64,000 nucleotides of DNA from Pseudoxanthomonas sp. CF125 (GTDB taxonomy: Bacteria; Pseudomonadota; Gammaproteobacteria; Xanthomonadales; Xanthomonadaceae). The stretch's first letter is position 1, and each line of letters begins with the position of its first letter. Of the stretch, positions 8,894-17,787 are shown in pieces. The notes under the pieces were generated by a model. It ran no database searches. It had not been told where the DNA came from and saw only the letters and a program-made list of their open reading frames with translations. The translations under genes and the position numbers were made by a program. The DNA is taken from positions 434,001 through 498,000 of the forward strand of contig NZ_FNLD01000002.1 of assembly GCF_900104085.1 (NCBI RefSeq). Direction: 5' to 3'.

Positions 8894-8897
8894 CGGG

Positions 8898-9950
8898 TCA
8901 GGCCTTCCTCAGGATCGGCTGCTCTTCGGTCAGGCGCAGGTACAGCGCCTCGTAACGGGCCGCCATGCGGGAGGCGTCGAAGCGCCGTTCGAAGCAGGCG
9001 CGGATGCGGCCACGGTCGTATCCGCGCACCTCGGCCACCGCGGCCACCGCTTCGTCCATGCCGCCTACGACACGGCCGCTGATGCCGTCGTCGATGACTT
9101 CCGGTACCGACCCTTCGCGCCAGGCCACCACCGGGGTGCCGCAGGCCATCGCTTCGATCATGACCAGACCGAACGGTTCGGGCCAATCGATAGGGAACAG
9201 CAGGGCTGCGGCGTTGCCGAGGAATTCGCTCTTCTGCGAATCGTCTATCTCGCCGATGAATTCCACATCCGCGCCTTCCAGCATGGGCTCGATAGTCTCG
9301 TGGAAATAGCGCCGGTCTCCCGCGCCCACTTTGGCGGCGATCTTCAGCGGCATGCCGATTCTCCGCGCGATCTCTATGGCGCGGTCCGGGCGTTTTTCGC
9401 GTGAAAGACGCCCCAGGAAGGCGAGGTAGTCGCATGTCGGCCGGGACGGAGGAACGCACAAGGCGGGCGGCAGTCCGTGGTGGATCGTATCGAGCCAGTT
9501 GGCCCATGGCATGGGCTTGCGCTGGTTGTCGGAAATGGAAACCAGCGGGAAGCCGGGCCAGCGGCGGTAAACCTGCGCCAGGTCCTGCTTGTCCTGGCGG
9601 CCATGCAGGGTGGTGACGGTCTTGTGCGCTACCGTTTCGAATATAGGGAAGGGAAGCAGGTCGATATGGAAGTGCAGCACATCGAAATCGTCGACGCGCT
9701 GGCGGATGCTGTGCAGCATCGACAAATGCGCGGCAAGGATCGATTTGTGCGGTGCCGGGTCCAGGCGCAGGGCCTGTTCCCTGAAACTGGTCAGATCGCC
9801 TGAGGTAGTCGAATCCCCCGAGGCGAACAGCGTCACCTTGTGTCCGCGCTCCACCAGCGCCTCGGTCAGGTACGACACGATGCGTTCGGTTCCTCCATAC
9901 AGGCGCGGCGGTACCGATTCAAGCAAAGGCGCGATCTGCGCGATTCTCAT
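8898..9950 (-). CDS. Glycosyltransferase family 4 protein
   Basis: A 350-residue GT-B fold transferase. The N-terminus MRIAQIAPLLESVPP-x-x-Y-G-G-T-E-R carries the acceptor-side Gly-rich loop. The C-terminal domain has F-L-G-R-L-S-R-E-K-R-P-D and the donor-binding E-P-F-G-L-V-M-I-E-A-M-A-C-G-T-P-V (EX7E motif) near residues 255-275. It transfers a sugar from an activated donor to an unknown acceptor. The position between otsA and a debranching-type enzyme suggests a role in alpha-glucan or compatible-solute metabolism. Confidence 0.88.
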   Translation of the reverse strand: MRIAQIAPLLESVPPRLYGGTERIVSYLTEALVERGHKVTLFASGDSTTSGDLTSFREQALRLDPAPHKSILAAHLSMLHSIRQRVDDFDVLHFHIDLLPFPIFETVAHKTVTTLHGRQDKQDLAQVYRRWPGFPLVSISDNQRKPMPWANWLDTIHHGLPPALCVPPSRPTCDYLAFLGRLSREKRPDRAIEIARRIGMPLKIAAKVGAGDRRYFHETIEPMLEGADVEFIGEIDDSQKSEFLGNAAALLFPIDWPEPFGLVMIEAMACGTPVVAWREGSVPEVIDDGISGRVVGGMDEAVAAVAEVRGYDRGRIRACFERRFDASRMAARYEALYLRLTEEQPILRKA

Positions 9951-10014
9951 GGGTTCTCCTTTGATGCTCTTAAGGCGGCTGATCTTAAGGCGCTTGCGGC
10001 GTTCCTGGCTGTCA

Positions 10015-11448
10015 TCAGGTGCGCGTCGCCAGCACCAGGGCCGGTTTGCGCGATGCCGCGCCTTCCCGTGCCGGCATCAGTATCGCGTTGGTGGGCGAGG
10101 AGCGGCTGGCGGGCTCACCGCCAGGGATGGGCCCGTGAAGGCGTTCGAGGAACTCCGATGCCCAGCGATTGATGTCGTGCAGTTTCAAGTTGGTCATCAT
10201 CGACTCCCAGCGCTGGCGACGTTCGGAAACAGGCATCGCCAAGGCGGTGTCGATGGCGTTGGCCACATCGTCCACATCGTGCGGATTGACCAGCAATGCC
10301 TCGGGCAACCCTTCGGCAGCGCCCGTCAGCCGGGAGAGCACCAGGACGCCGGGCGAGGAGGGATCCTGGGATGCGACGTACTCTTTGGCCACCAGGTTCA
10401 TGCCATCGCGCAGCGGCGTTACCAGCGCCATGTCGGCCGCGCGGTAGAAGCCGGTGAGGATGCGGTGCGAATAGCTGCGGTTGACGTAGCGGATCGGCGT
10501 CCAATCCGGGCGCGAATGCAGGCCGTTGATGTGGCCTGCCAGACCTTCCAGTTCCTTGCGCAAGGTTTGATACTCGGGAACCGCTGCGCGCGTCGGCGGA
10601 GCGATCTGCAGATAGGTCAGCGGCTCATGGCGTACCTTCTTGCGCTCGAGATGGCGTGCGAAAGCGCGGAAACGTTCCGGCAAGCCCTTGGAGTAGTCGA
10701 GGCGGTCCACCCCTATGGCAAGGCGCTTGCCGGACAGGCTGGCTCTCAATCCGCTGGCTGCCGATATCGCCGCCGGTGCAGCGGCGACCTGCGCGACCGC
10801 CCGGGCGTCGATGCCGATAGGGAATGTCGCCAACTCGCAACGGACCTGCTTCTTGCCGATCGCTTCCAGGGAGTGGCGGAGGTTTTCCGTGTCGCCCGCG
10901 GTCTGCAGGCCAACCAGATCGTATTCGGTGAGGAAGCCCAACAGCTCTTCATGGCCCGGCAGCATGGACAGCACGTCCCAGGACGGCATCGGGATATGCA
11001 GAAAAAAACCGATGCGCTGGCCGAGGCCCAGCTTGCGCATTTCGTGCGCCAGCGGAATCAGATGGTAGTCGTGTATCCAGACCACGTCGTCCGGTCCAAG
11101 CTCTTGGGCGAGCGCGCGGGCGAAGCGTTTGTTGACGTCCCGGTAGCCTTCGTAGGCCTCGCGCCGGTAATCCACCAAGTCGACGCGATAGTGGAATAGC
11201 GGCCACAAGGTGCGGTTGGCGAAGTGGTGGTAGTACGCATTGAACTCGGGCTTGGGAATGTCCAGCGTGCAATAGCGGATGCCGTCGCCTATGTGGACGT
11301 GCGCAGGTCCTTCGCCGTGCTTTCCGCTCCATCCCATCCATACTCCGCGGTGCTCGCGCAGAACGGTCTGCAACGCCGTCGCCAGGCCGCCGGTCTGGAC
11401 GTCGCCCGGTTGGGCTACCCGGTTGGATACCACGAATAATCTTCCCAC
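10015..11448 (-). CDS. otsA: Alpha,alpha-trehalose-phosphate synthase (UDP-forming)
   Basis: A 477-residue GT20 enzyme that joins UDP-glucose (or another NDP-glucose) and glucose-6-phosphate to make trehalose-6-phosphate. Visible motifs are the N-terminal R-L-F-V-V-S-N-R-V, W-I-H-D-Y-H-L-I-P-L, F-F-L-H-I-P-M-P, V-D-R-L-D-Y-S-K-G-L-P-E-R and R-D-G-M-N-L-V-A-K-E-Y. All are characteristic OtsA donor/acceptor-site segments. It lies 9 bases downstream of otsB on the same strand, so the two are almost certainly co-transcribed. Confidence 0.95.
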   Translation of the reverse strand: MGRLFVVSNRVAQPGDVQTGGLATALQTVLREHRGVWMGWSGKHGEGPAHVHIGDGIRYCTLDIPKPEFNAYYHHFANRTLWPLFHYRVDLVDYRREAYEGYRDVNKRFARALAQELGPDDVVWIHDYHLIPLAHEMRKLGLGQRIGFFLHIPMPSWDVLSMLPGHEELLGFLTEYDLVGLQTAGDTENLRHSLEAIGKKQVRCELATFPIGIDARAVAQVAAAPAAISAASGLRASLSGKRLAIGVDRLDYSKGLPERFRAFARHLERKKVRHEPLTYLQIAPPTRAAVPEYQTLRKELEGLAGHINGLHSRPDWTPIRYVNRSYSHRILTGFYRAADMALVTPLRDGMNLVAKEYVASQDPSSPGVLVLSRLTGAAEGLPEALLVNPHDVDDVANAIDTALAMPVSERRQRWESMMTNLKLHDINRWASEFLERLHGPIPGGEPASRSSPTNAILMPAREGAASRKPALVLATRT

Positions 11449-11457
11449 TGTGTTCTC

Positions 11458-12270
11458 CTACGTGAACTCTTCCGCGAAGCGGACTTCATGCTCCGACGGC
11501 TCATGCTTAGCCAGCCATGCCAGAACGGCATCGACATCGGGCAACCCGAAACGGGCCGCCGTCTCTCTTGGGCTGCCGACCAATACGCTGATCCCTCCCA
11601 TTTCGTTGACCGCGGCGAAGCCGGGCTCATCGGCGGGATCGTCGCCCGCATATACAGGGCGTCTTCCTGCGAACGGCGGGCTGGCCATGAAGTGGCGGAT
11701 AGCCTGGCCTTTGTCGATGCCAGCCGGCCGGATCTCGATCCCGTGCTGTCCGCGGTGCAGGCGATGCGAGGGCAGGGCGCTTTCTACTTCTTCGGCAAGG
11801 CAGATCAGCGCCGGAGCGGCGTCGGGCGCTGCACGCCAGTGCAGGTAGAGACAGGGACCGTTGTGTTCGATGCTGGCTCCCGGGAAACGGGCGACCAAAG
11901 CGCTGGCGTGTTCCGCGTAGACCGCAAGCGCGTCATCGTCCCATTCGCCGGCGTGTTGCTGGCTCCCCTGCGCCGTCCGGCGCTGCACGCCATGCAGGCC
12001 CGACAGCCAAACGAGTTCGAGCGGATGCAGCAAAGCGTCGAGCGAAGCGATGCTGCGGCCACTCACCAAGGCCAATGCGCCGCCAAGACGGTCGGAAAGG
12101 GTAGTCAGCAGACCACGCAACGTATCGTCGAACGTCACACCATCGGGTCGCTCGATATGCGGCACTAGCGTTCCATCTACATCCAGGAACAACGCCAGAT
12201 TGCGGCTTATCGAGGGGGGAGCTCGAGAGCCATCATCGTTATCCATGGCAGCCATGCTACGCAAACGCAT
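11458..12270 (-). CDS. otsB: Trehalose-6-phosphate phosphatase
   Basis: A HAD-superfamily phosphatase of 262-270 residues that removes the phosphate from trehalose-6-phosphate made by OtsA. HAD motif I is L-F-L-D-V-D-G-T-L, with both aspartates. Motif II is L-V-S-G-R-S. The later K-G-Q-A-I-R and Y-A-G-D-D-P-A-D-E supply the Lys and the acidic pair. There are three possible in-frame ATGs (12270, 12255, 12246) and none has a convincing ribosome-binding site; the shortest begins MDNDDGS. First gene of the trehalose/glucan operon. Confidence 0.93.
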   Translation of the reverse strand: MRLRSMAAMDNDDGSRAPPSISRNLALFLDVDGTLVPHIERPDGVTFDDTLRGLLTTLSDRLGGALALVSGRSIASLDALLHPLELVWLSGLHGVQRRTAQGSQQHAGEWDDDALAVYAEHASALVARFPGASIEHNGPCLYLHWRAAPDAAPALICLAEEVESALPSHRLHRGQHGIEIRPAGIDKGQAIRHFMASPPFAGRRPVYAGDDPADEPGFAAVNEMGGISVLVGSPRETAARFGLPDVDAVLAWLAKHEPSEHEVRFAEEFT

Positions 12271-12456
12271 GTAATCGATTTGTGCACTGCGATGTATGGA
12301 AGGTTAGCGGTACGCTGCGTTCTGTTAATTATTCTGGAAAGTGTTTATGAATGTGTGGAGGATGCGACGCGTGGAATTACCGAGGTTTAACGGCAGGTTG
12401 ACGGGCTTTTGATCGCAAACGAGAGAGGATCGAGCGCCCCGGCCTAGGAAAGATCC

Positions 12457-12876
12457 GTGAAAGTCAGAACCGTAATGACGCAGAATCCCGTTGTCGCCGC
12501 CGCGTCCACCTATCTAAGCGAAGTGGCCCGCAAGATGCTGGACAACGATATCGGGGAAATCCCGATCGTGCACGAGGGAAAACCGATCGGCGTCGTCACC
12601 GATCGCGACATCGTGGTCCGCCTGGTGGCGCACGGACAGGATCCGAAACAGGTACGGGCAGAAGACTGCATGACGAGCCCGGCGCTGACTTTCGAACAGA
12701 ACGCCGACTTGAAGGAATGCGCCGAACTGATGGCTCGGGAGAGGATCCGCCGCGTCCCGGTCGTCGATGCAGGCGGAAGCCTGTGCGGCATCGTCGCTTT
12801 GGCCGATCTGGAACGCAGAGCCGATACGCGATCGATGAAGGCGGAGGTTTCCCGGCATGTTTCGCAGCCGCACTAG
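12457..12876 (+). CDS. CBS-domain pair protein
   Basis: A 139-residue stand-alone CBS pair (Bateman module) starting at GTG with an AGGAAAGA site upstream. Both repeats show the family pattern V-x-T-x-x-P-x-x-x-x-x-x-x-x and G-x-V-T-D-R-D-I-V (first repeat), then R-I-R-R-V-P-V-V-D-x-x-G-x-L-x-G-I-V-A-L-A-D-L (second repeat). Such proteins bind adenine nucleotides and act as energy or stress sensors. It is divergent from otsB and shares the 12271-12456 intergenic region, so co-regulation with trehalose synthesis is possible. Confidence 0.9.
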   Translation: MKVRTVMTQNPVVAAASTYLSEVARKMLDNDIGEIPIVHEGKPIGVVTDRDIVVRLVAHGQDPKQVRAEDCMTSPALTFEQNADLKECAELMARERIRRVPVVDAGGSLCGIVALADLERRADTRSMKAEVSRHVSQPH

Positions 12877-13169
12877 CCGGTTGCCGCGCTGAAAGTCCGG
12901 CTGCGCGCTGAGCAGCGTGCGGCGGATAACGTAAATTGGGATGGCCCAGTGCCAGGAATGGGGCGCTCCGGCGACTGGACCTTCTACACCTGATTCACGC
13001 TTTGGACTGCATCGGTATGGATCTCCGGCGCGTAAAGCTTAGAGGGCTGCGTAGGCGTCCAGCGTGTCACGCACCATGCGCGATTGCGTAAAGAGTCTGC
13101 GTTCCCACCAAGATTCTCCCGGCTTCAGAAATGGCCCCGTTCGAAGCCGCCGCGGGTTAGCCTGTGGCC

Positions 13170-14390
13170 ATGGATTCCCTGATCGCTGCGGCCGCACGCG
13201 CCCTGGCCGCCGGCGACGCCCTCGGCGCGCTCAAGCGGGTCGCTCTGCGCGAGGACCCGCCGGCACTGGCGCTGCGAGGCATCGCCATGGCCCAGCTGGG
13301 CGAACACCCGCGTGCGCGCGAGTTGCTGCGCCGCGCTGCCCGCGGCTTCGGCGCTCATGAGGCGTTGGCGCGTGCGCGTTGCGTCGTTGCCGAAGCCGAG
13401 GTGGCGCTGGCCATGCGCGATCTGGGGTGGTCGCCGCGCACGCTGACGGCGGCGTCGGCCACGCTCGAGGCGCGCGCCGATCGCGCCAACGCGATGCAGG
13501 CGCGCGTGATTGCAGCACGCCGGCTGCTGCTGTTGGGTCGCCTGCACGAAGCCGAAGTGGTCATGGAACGGATCGATGCGCACGGCTTGCCGCCGGCGCT
13601 GGCGGCGGTGGCCGAGCTGACCCGGGTGGAACTCGCATTGCGTTCGCTGCGCATCGGCCCGGCGCGGGTGGCGCTGGCCAGGGCGCACGAAGCGGCCGAG
13701 CGCGCGCGCGTACCCGCGCTGATGTCCGAAGTGGCCGAGGCGCGCACTACGCTCGATAGTCCCGCTGCACGGCGCTTGTCCGCCGACGGCGAGCAGACCT
13801 TGCGTCTCGACGAAGTCGCGGCTCTGCTGGCCTCCGGCGCGCTGGTGATAGACGGTTGCCGTCGCGGGCTGCGCGTTGGCGGCCAATGGCGGTCGCTGGC
13901 GCGCCGGCCCGTGTTGTTCGCATTGGCGCACGCGCTCGCTCAAGCATGGCCGAACGATGCCGATCGGGAAGACCTGATCGCAGACGCATTCCGCATGAGC
14001 CGCCCCGACGACACGCATCGTGCGCGCCTGCGCGTGGAGATCGGCCGCCTGCGCACGCTGGTGCGGGGCATGGCGCATATCGAAGCCACGCCCCGGGGTT
14101 TCATCTTCATGCCGTGCGGCGCGCAAGACGTCGTCGTACTGGCGCCGCCCATCGATGGCGACCAGGCCTCGCTGCTGGCATTGCTCTCCGACGGCGCCGC
14201 GTGGTCCACCTCCGCCTTGGCGCTGGCCCTGGGCGACAGCCAGCGCACAGTCCAGCGCGCGCTGGCCGAACTGGAGGCCGCCGAACGGGTGCGCTCGATC
14301 GGGCGCGCGCGGGCGCGCCGCTGGCTGGCGCCGCCGCTGGCGGGATTCACGACGATCTTGTTACTCCCTGCTGCGCTGCCGATTGAATAG
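13170..14390 (+). CDS. Putative transcriptional regulator with helical repeats and winged-helix-like C-terminus
   Basis: A protein of about 406 residues, very rich in Ala, Arg and Leu. The first ~210 residues look like an all-helical TPR-like array (A-L-x-G-I-A-M-A-Q-L-G-E-H-P-R-A-R-E-L-L is TPR-like). Two helix-turn-helix-like segments follow: one around residues 240-300, with R-L-R-V-E-I-G-R-L-R-T-L as in OmpR/SARP winged helices, and one near 350-385 (S-A-L-A-L-A-L-G-D-S-Q-R-T-V-Q-R-A-L-A-E-L). The ATG at 13170 is preferred over the GTG at 13164. It sits upstream of a beta-propeller and two SRPBCC proteins and may control them. Confidence 0.7.
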   Translation: MDSLIAAAARALAAGDALGALKRVALREDPPALALRGIAMAQLGEHPRARELLRRAARGFGAHEALARARCVVAEAEVALAMRDLGWSPRTLTAASATLEARADRANAMQARVIAARRLLLLGRLHEAEVVMERIDAHGLPPALAAVAELTRVELALRSLRIGPARVALARAHEAAERARVPALMSEVAEARTTLDSPAARRLSADGEQTLRLDEVAALLASGALVIDGCRRGLRVGGQWRSLARRPVLFALAHALAQAWPNDADREDLIADAFRMSRPDDTHRARLRVEIGRLRTLVRGMAHIEATPRGFIFMPCGAQDVVVLAPPIDGDQASLLALLSDGAAWSTSALALALGDSQRTVQRALAELEAAERVRSIGRARARRWLAPPLAGFTTILLLPAALPIE

Positions 14391-14434
14391 AGTTGTCCCA
14401 CGCCGCCGATCCAAGGCGAGCACAGGAGACGACG

Positions 14435-15112
14435 ATGACAAGTTCCGCAAACAAAACCGCCCAGCAGCCCGCGCTACGCCCGGCCGAAATCGTGCGCGAA
14501 TACGGGCCCTTCAGCGACGCCGGGAAAGTGCACGGCGTGACCCACGACGGCCGCCGCGTCTGGGCCGCCACCGGCGCCAGTCTGATCGCCTTCGATCCCG
14601 AAAGCGGCGAGCCCACGCGCACGCTGGACGTCGCTTGCGATGCCGGCACCGCTTTCGACGGCACCCATTTCTATCAAATCGCCGAAGCGCGTATCGACAA
14701 GATCGATCCGGCCACCGGCAAGGTGGTGGCCTCCATCCCAGCCCCGGGCCATGGTTCCGATTCCGGACTCACCTGGGCCGAGGGCAGTCTGTGGGTGGGC
14801 CAGTACCGCGACCGCAAGATCCGTCAGATCGACCCTGCCACCGGCGCGGTCAAGCGCACTATCGAATCCAACCGCTTCGTCACCGGCGTGACCTGGGTCG
14901 ATGGCGAGCTATGGCACGGCACCTGGGAAGGCGAAGAAAGCGAACTTCGCCGCATTGATCCGGATAGCGGCCAAGTGCTCGAACGGCTGGAAATGCCTGC
15001 AGGTACCGGCATCAGCGGCCTCGAGTCAGACGGCGAAAACCTTTTCTACTGCGGCGGTGGGGCCAGCGGGAAAGTACGCGCGGTGCGGCGTCCGAAAACA
15101 GCCGTCGCCTGA
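14435..15112 (+). CDS. Beta-propeller protein (glutamine cyclotransferase / virginiamycin B lyase-like fold)
   Basis: A 225-residue protein made of repeated blades of the type G-x-x-x-W-A-A-T-x-A-x-L-I-A-F-D-P-x-S-G-E. Others are I-D-K-I-D-P-A-T-G-K-V-V and I-R-Q-I-D-P-A-T-G-A-V-K, seen at least five times. Start chosen at the ATG with an ACAGGAGA site 6 bases upstream. No signal peptide is visible. The enzyme activity cannot be settled from blades alone. It is 44 bases after the regulator gene and 64 before the SRPBCC gene, so probably one transcription unit. Confidence 0.75.
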   Translation: MTSSANKTAQQPALRPAEIVREYGPFSDAGKVHGVTHDGRRVWAATGASLIAFDPESGEPTRTLDVACDAGTAFDGTHFYQIAEARIDKIDPATGKVVASIPAPGHGSDSGLTWAEGSLWVGQYRDRKIRQIDPATGAVKRTIESNRFVTGVTWVDGELWHGTWEGEESELRRIDPDSGQVLERLEMPAGTGISGLESDGENLFYCGGGASGKVRAVRRPKTAVA

Positions 15113-15176
15113 TCGCGCCGGCGCAGCCGCAGCCGCGGTTGCCTATTCGAATTCAAACAGTGGAAGGAGCAGGAAC

Positions 15177-15635
15177 ATGACCGACATCATTCATCGCGTC
15201 GGAATAAAGGCGCCCCTGTCCAAGGTCTATGCGGCGCTATCGACGATCGAGGGCGTTGCGGGCTGGTGGACGGCGGCCACGACCGGAGTTTCCGAACCCG
15301 GCGAAACGATCGACTTCGAATTCATGACGCCAGGCGGGGAAAGAATCGGCGCCATGGCCATGCGAGTGGTGGCCATGGATCCCGACAAGCAGGTGCACTG
15401 GCGCTGCACGGCGGGACCGGACGAATGGATAGGCACCGACGTGGTCTTCAGGCTGGTGCACGAAGACGACTACACGATCGTCCGCTTCGGGCACAGGAAC
15501 TGGCGCGAGGCGGTCGAATTCACCGAACACTGCAGCATGAAGTGGGCGATATTCCTGTTGAGCCTGAAGCAACTGGTCGAAACAGGCGAGGGCAGGCCTT
15601 CGCCCAACGATATCAAGATCGACAACTGGAACTGA
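15177..15635 (+). CDS. SRPBCC (START-like) domain protein
   Basis: A 152-residue AHSA1/SRPBCC-type protein. The first strand (DIIHRVGIKAPLSKVYAALS) followed by G-V-A-G-W-W-T-A and the long C-terminal helix (M-K-W-A-I-F-L-L-S-L-K-Q-L-V-E-T-G-E-G) are typical of the helix-grip fold that binds hydrophobic ligands. An AAGGAGCAGGAAC site precedes the ATG. The partner or ligand is unknown. Confidence 0.85.
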   Translation: MTDIIHRVGIKAPLSKVYAALSTIEGVAGWWTAATTGVSEPGETIDFEFMTPGGERIGAMAMRVVAMDPDKQVHWRCTAGPDEWIGTDVVFRLVHEDDYTIVRFGHRNWREAVEFTEHCSMKWAIFLLSLKQLVETGEGRPSPNDIKIDNWN

Positions 15636-15748
15636 CCGCAAGATGGCTTGAGCGAAGCGGCAGCCATCGTTAGCATGCAGCCTGGACAGAAACCAATCAC
15701 AAGCCGGCGGGTCGAGACCCGCCCTACGGCACCTCGCCAGATCCGCCG

Positions 15749-16189
15749 ATGAGCCAAACCTTCCGGCAAACCATCCTCATCGACGCTCCGATCGAGGTTG
15801 TTTGGGACAGCCTGTCGATTCCCGGACGGATGAAGGCATGGATGGGCGAGCCGGAACTGGAAATCGGGATAGACACCGATTGGAGCGTAGGCGGTCCGAT
15901 CGTGATCCGTGGGCATCACCATGTGTGGTTCGAGAATCGCGGTACGGTATTGGAGTTCGATCCTCGCACCAGGCTGAGCTACACCCACCTGAGCTCGTTA
16001 TCGCGGCTTTCCGCAGATGAGCACGCAAACTACGCCACGCTGGAGTTCAGCCTGGCGCCGATGGACGACACGACTTCGTTGACCTTGGCGATCACCGGCT
16101 TCCCGACCGAGAGCATCTTCCGGCATATGGACCTGTACTGGAGAGGCACATTGGAAGTATTGCGGCTGCATGCGGAACAGCATTGCTGA
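15749..16189 (+). CDS. SRPBCC (START-like) domain protein
   Basis: A 146-residue second SRPBCC protein (F-R-Q-T-I-L-I-D-A-P-I-E-V-V-W-D-S-L at the start; late Y-W-R-G-T-L-E-V-L-R at the C-terminal helix). It lies 113 bases after the previous SRPBCC gene. Sequence similarity between the two is limited to the fold signature, so this is not a recent duplication. Confidence 0.85.
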   Translation: MSQTFRQTILIDAPIEVVWDSLSIPGRMKAWMGEPELEIGIDTDWSVGGPIVIRGHHHVWFENRGTVLEFDPRTRLSYTHLSSLSRLSADEHANYATLEFSLAPMDDTTSLTLAITGFPTESIFRHMDLYWRGTLEVLRLHAEQHC

Positions 16190-16221
16190 GCATGAAACCC
16201 GGTCGGGTCGCCTAGGCGGAT

Positions 16222-17022
16222 TCAGAACCGGCGCGATACACCGATGAAGAGGAGCGAGACGCTGTCGGCGCCTTGTTCCACCAGAGGACTGTCCTGAATC
16301 TCATCCGGCAGCGAACGGAGCTGGGCGTTGCCGATGAACAACCATCGCTCGGCGAACGGAACCATCACCGAGACGCCGATATGCGGAATGGTGGAGCGGC
16401 CAGGCTTGTAGTCGACCACGCCGCGAGCCACTTCTTCGTCCAGCGTGCCGTAATAGTAGTTGGCCATGTCGTCCGACAGCATCGTCGCGCCGATACCGGG
16501 TTTCACGGTGACGCGGCCTATCCGGAAAGGGTAGCGATAGTCGACAGCGATCTGGTATCCCTCGCTGGTGCCGGTGATATCGGCCCTGGCATCGAGTTCG
16601 ATTTCTCCCGCAGCGCCCTTCCAGGTGGCGGACAGTCCGGCGTCCGCGCTATGGTCGCGGTCCTCCAGTAAATCGCGGTCGATGCCTCGTTCGGCAAGTT
16701 CAGCGACGCCGAAGTCGTCTGCATCGATGCCGTCCAGGCGCGCGGCGATGAAACCATCCACGCTGAAGTGGTCCGTCTTGGCGAGACGGTAACCCAGGGT
16801 GGCGCCGCGCCAATAGAACCATTCCCCTTCATAGGACACGCTGGGGACGACGAGGGTCCGATTGCCTTCGCCGGCGTATTCGCTGTCCCTGAGCACGCCG
16901 GCAATGCCGAGGCTCCAGTGCGATGCGGGTTCGTCCATCGTTTCGGATTCAAGCGGTTCTTGCGCGTACGAGACGAACGGAGCGAGCGACACGAGGCATA
17001 GCGAAGCGCGGACGGCTTTCAT
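16222..17022 (-). CDS. MipA/OmpV family outer-membrane protein
   Basis: A 266-residue protein with a signal peptide (MKAVRASLCLVSLAPFVSYA) and an outer-membrane beta-barrel pattern of alternating residues ending in Phe (...LLFIGVSRRF). The W-S-L-G-I-A-G-V-L-R-D-S-E-Y-A-G opening and V-V-P-S-V-S-Y-E-G-E-W-F-Y-W-R-G segment match the MipA/OmpV family of scaffolding or antimicrobial-response porin-like proteins. MipA genes are often controlled by PmrA/QseB-type two-component systems, and one lies just upstream here. Confidence 0.88.
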   Translation of the reverse strand: MKAVRASLCLVSLAPFVSYAQEPLESETMDEPASHWSLGIAGVLRDSEYAGEGNRTLVVPSVSYEGEWFYWRGATLGYRLAKTDHFSVDGFIAARLDGIDADDFGVAELAERGIDRDLLEDRDHSADAGLSATWKGAAGEIELDARADITGTSEGYQIAVDYRYPFRIGRVTVKPGIGATMLSDDMANYYYGTLDEEVARGVVDYKPGRSTIPHIGVSVMVPFAERWLFIGNAQLRSLPDEIQDSPLVEQGADSVSLLFIGVSRRF

Positions 17023-17095
17023 TGGAATTCCTTGCAGTGGGGAGGATAGTCGGCGCTGCGATTCCTTCCTTCATGCGCGAAGGAGCAGCGTTCTT

Positions 17096-17668
17096 TTAGG
17101 AAGTGCATCGGTCGTCGGCGGGAAGTTGCGTTTCGCTCGCCGCAGTCGGCGTCGCACAAAGGGATTGGCTGGCCGGAGCCGGAAGGACGTACCGCACCAT
17201 CTCGACGCGGCTCGCGCTGGAGGCGGCCTGCAACCGGGCGGCATGGACTTTCCAGGTCGGGGTCTGCGATTGGAGGTAGCGGCATCCGGTGTTCGCCGCC
17301 AGAACGAGCGCCTGTTGGAACAGATGTGTCTCCACGCCCATATGCCGCCAGGCGGGCCGTACGAACGGAGCTTCGAGGTTGGCGTAGTAGCCACGCTCCA
17401 GAATCGAGAAATCCACCGTTGCGCAGACGTAGCCCACCAATTCCCCGGCGAATTCGGCGACCCAGACCCAAGCGCGACGGGGCGTGTCGAACAAAGCTTC
17501 CACCAGTTCCAGCGTGTCGGCCTGCGCGCCAACGTCTGGCAGGCGCTCGTAGGCGAGACTTTCTGCATGTTCGGCGCACAGGACGAGCAGACGGGGCAGG
17601 TCTTCGAGCACGGCGGGCCTGACGGTTACCGGGGCTATATCGGGCAAGCGAAGCGGTTGAACGCTCAT
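17096..17668 (-). CDS. GNAT family N-acetyltransferase
   Basis: A 190-residue GNAT protein with the N-terminal V-T-V-R-P-A-V-L-E-D-L-P-R-L-L, the central strand W-V-W-V-A-E-F-A-G-E-L-V-G-Y-V and a motif-A-like R-x-x-x-G-V-E-T-H-L-F. The pyrophosphate loop is less canonical than in the gene at 3206. It diverges from the response regulator gene and shares its promoter region with the PmrA-type box. Confidence 0.78.
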   Translation of the reverse strand: MSVQPLRLPDIAPVTVRPAVLEDLPRLLVLCAEHAESLAYERLPDVGAQADTLELVEALFDTPRRAWVWVAEFAGELVGYVCATVDFSILERGYYANLEAPFVRPAWRHMGVETHLFQQALVLAANTGCRYLQSQTPTWKVHAARLQAASSASRVEMVRYVLPAPASQSLCATPTAASETQLPADDRCTS

Positions 17669-17721
17669 TCGAAAGGAATCCTTCTGCCATGCGGCGGCTG
17701 GAGGTATCCTGTGGCGTCGTT

Positions 17722-17738
17722 TTTAAGAATTCTTTAAT
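17722..17738. promoter_or_regulatory. PmrA/QseB-type box
   Basis: TTTAAG-AATTC-TTTAAT is a perfect match to the YTTAAK-N5-YTTAAK direct repeat bound by PmrA/BasR and QseB-family response regulators. It lies 50 bases upstream of the response regulator start (17788) and 54 bases from the divergent GNAT start (17668). This suggests autoregulation and control of the GNAT gene. Confidence 0.65.
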
Positions 17739-17787
17739 CGCTTCCCAGCAAGCTCGCGCCAGGCGTCGAAGACTTGAGACTACGGTC

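Noticed and set aside
9589-11199. 536-codon plus-strand ORF
   Set aside because: It lies antisense to otsA and the GT4 gene, has Arg/Gln-rich composition without motifs, and is a high-GC shadow.
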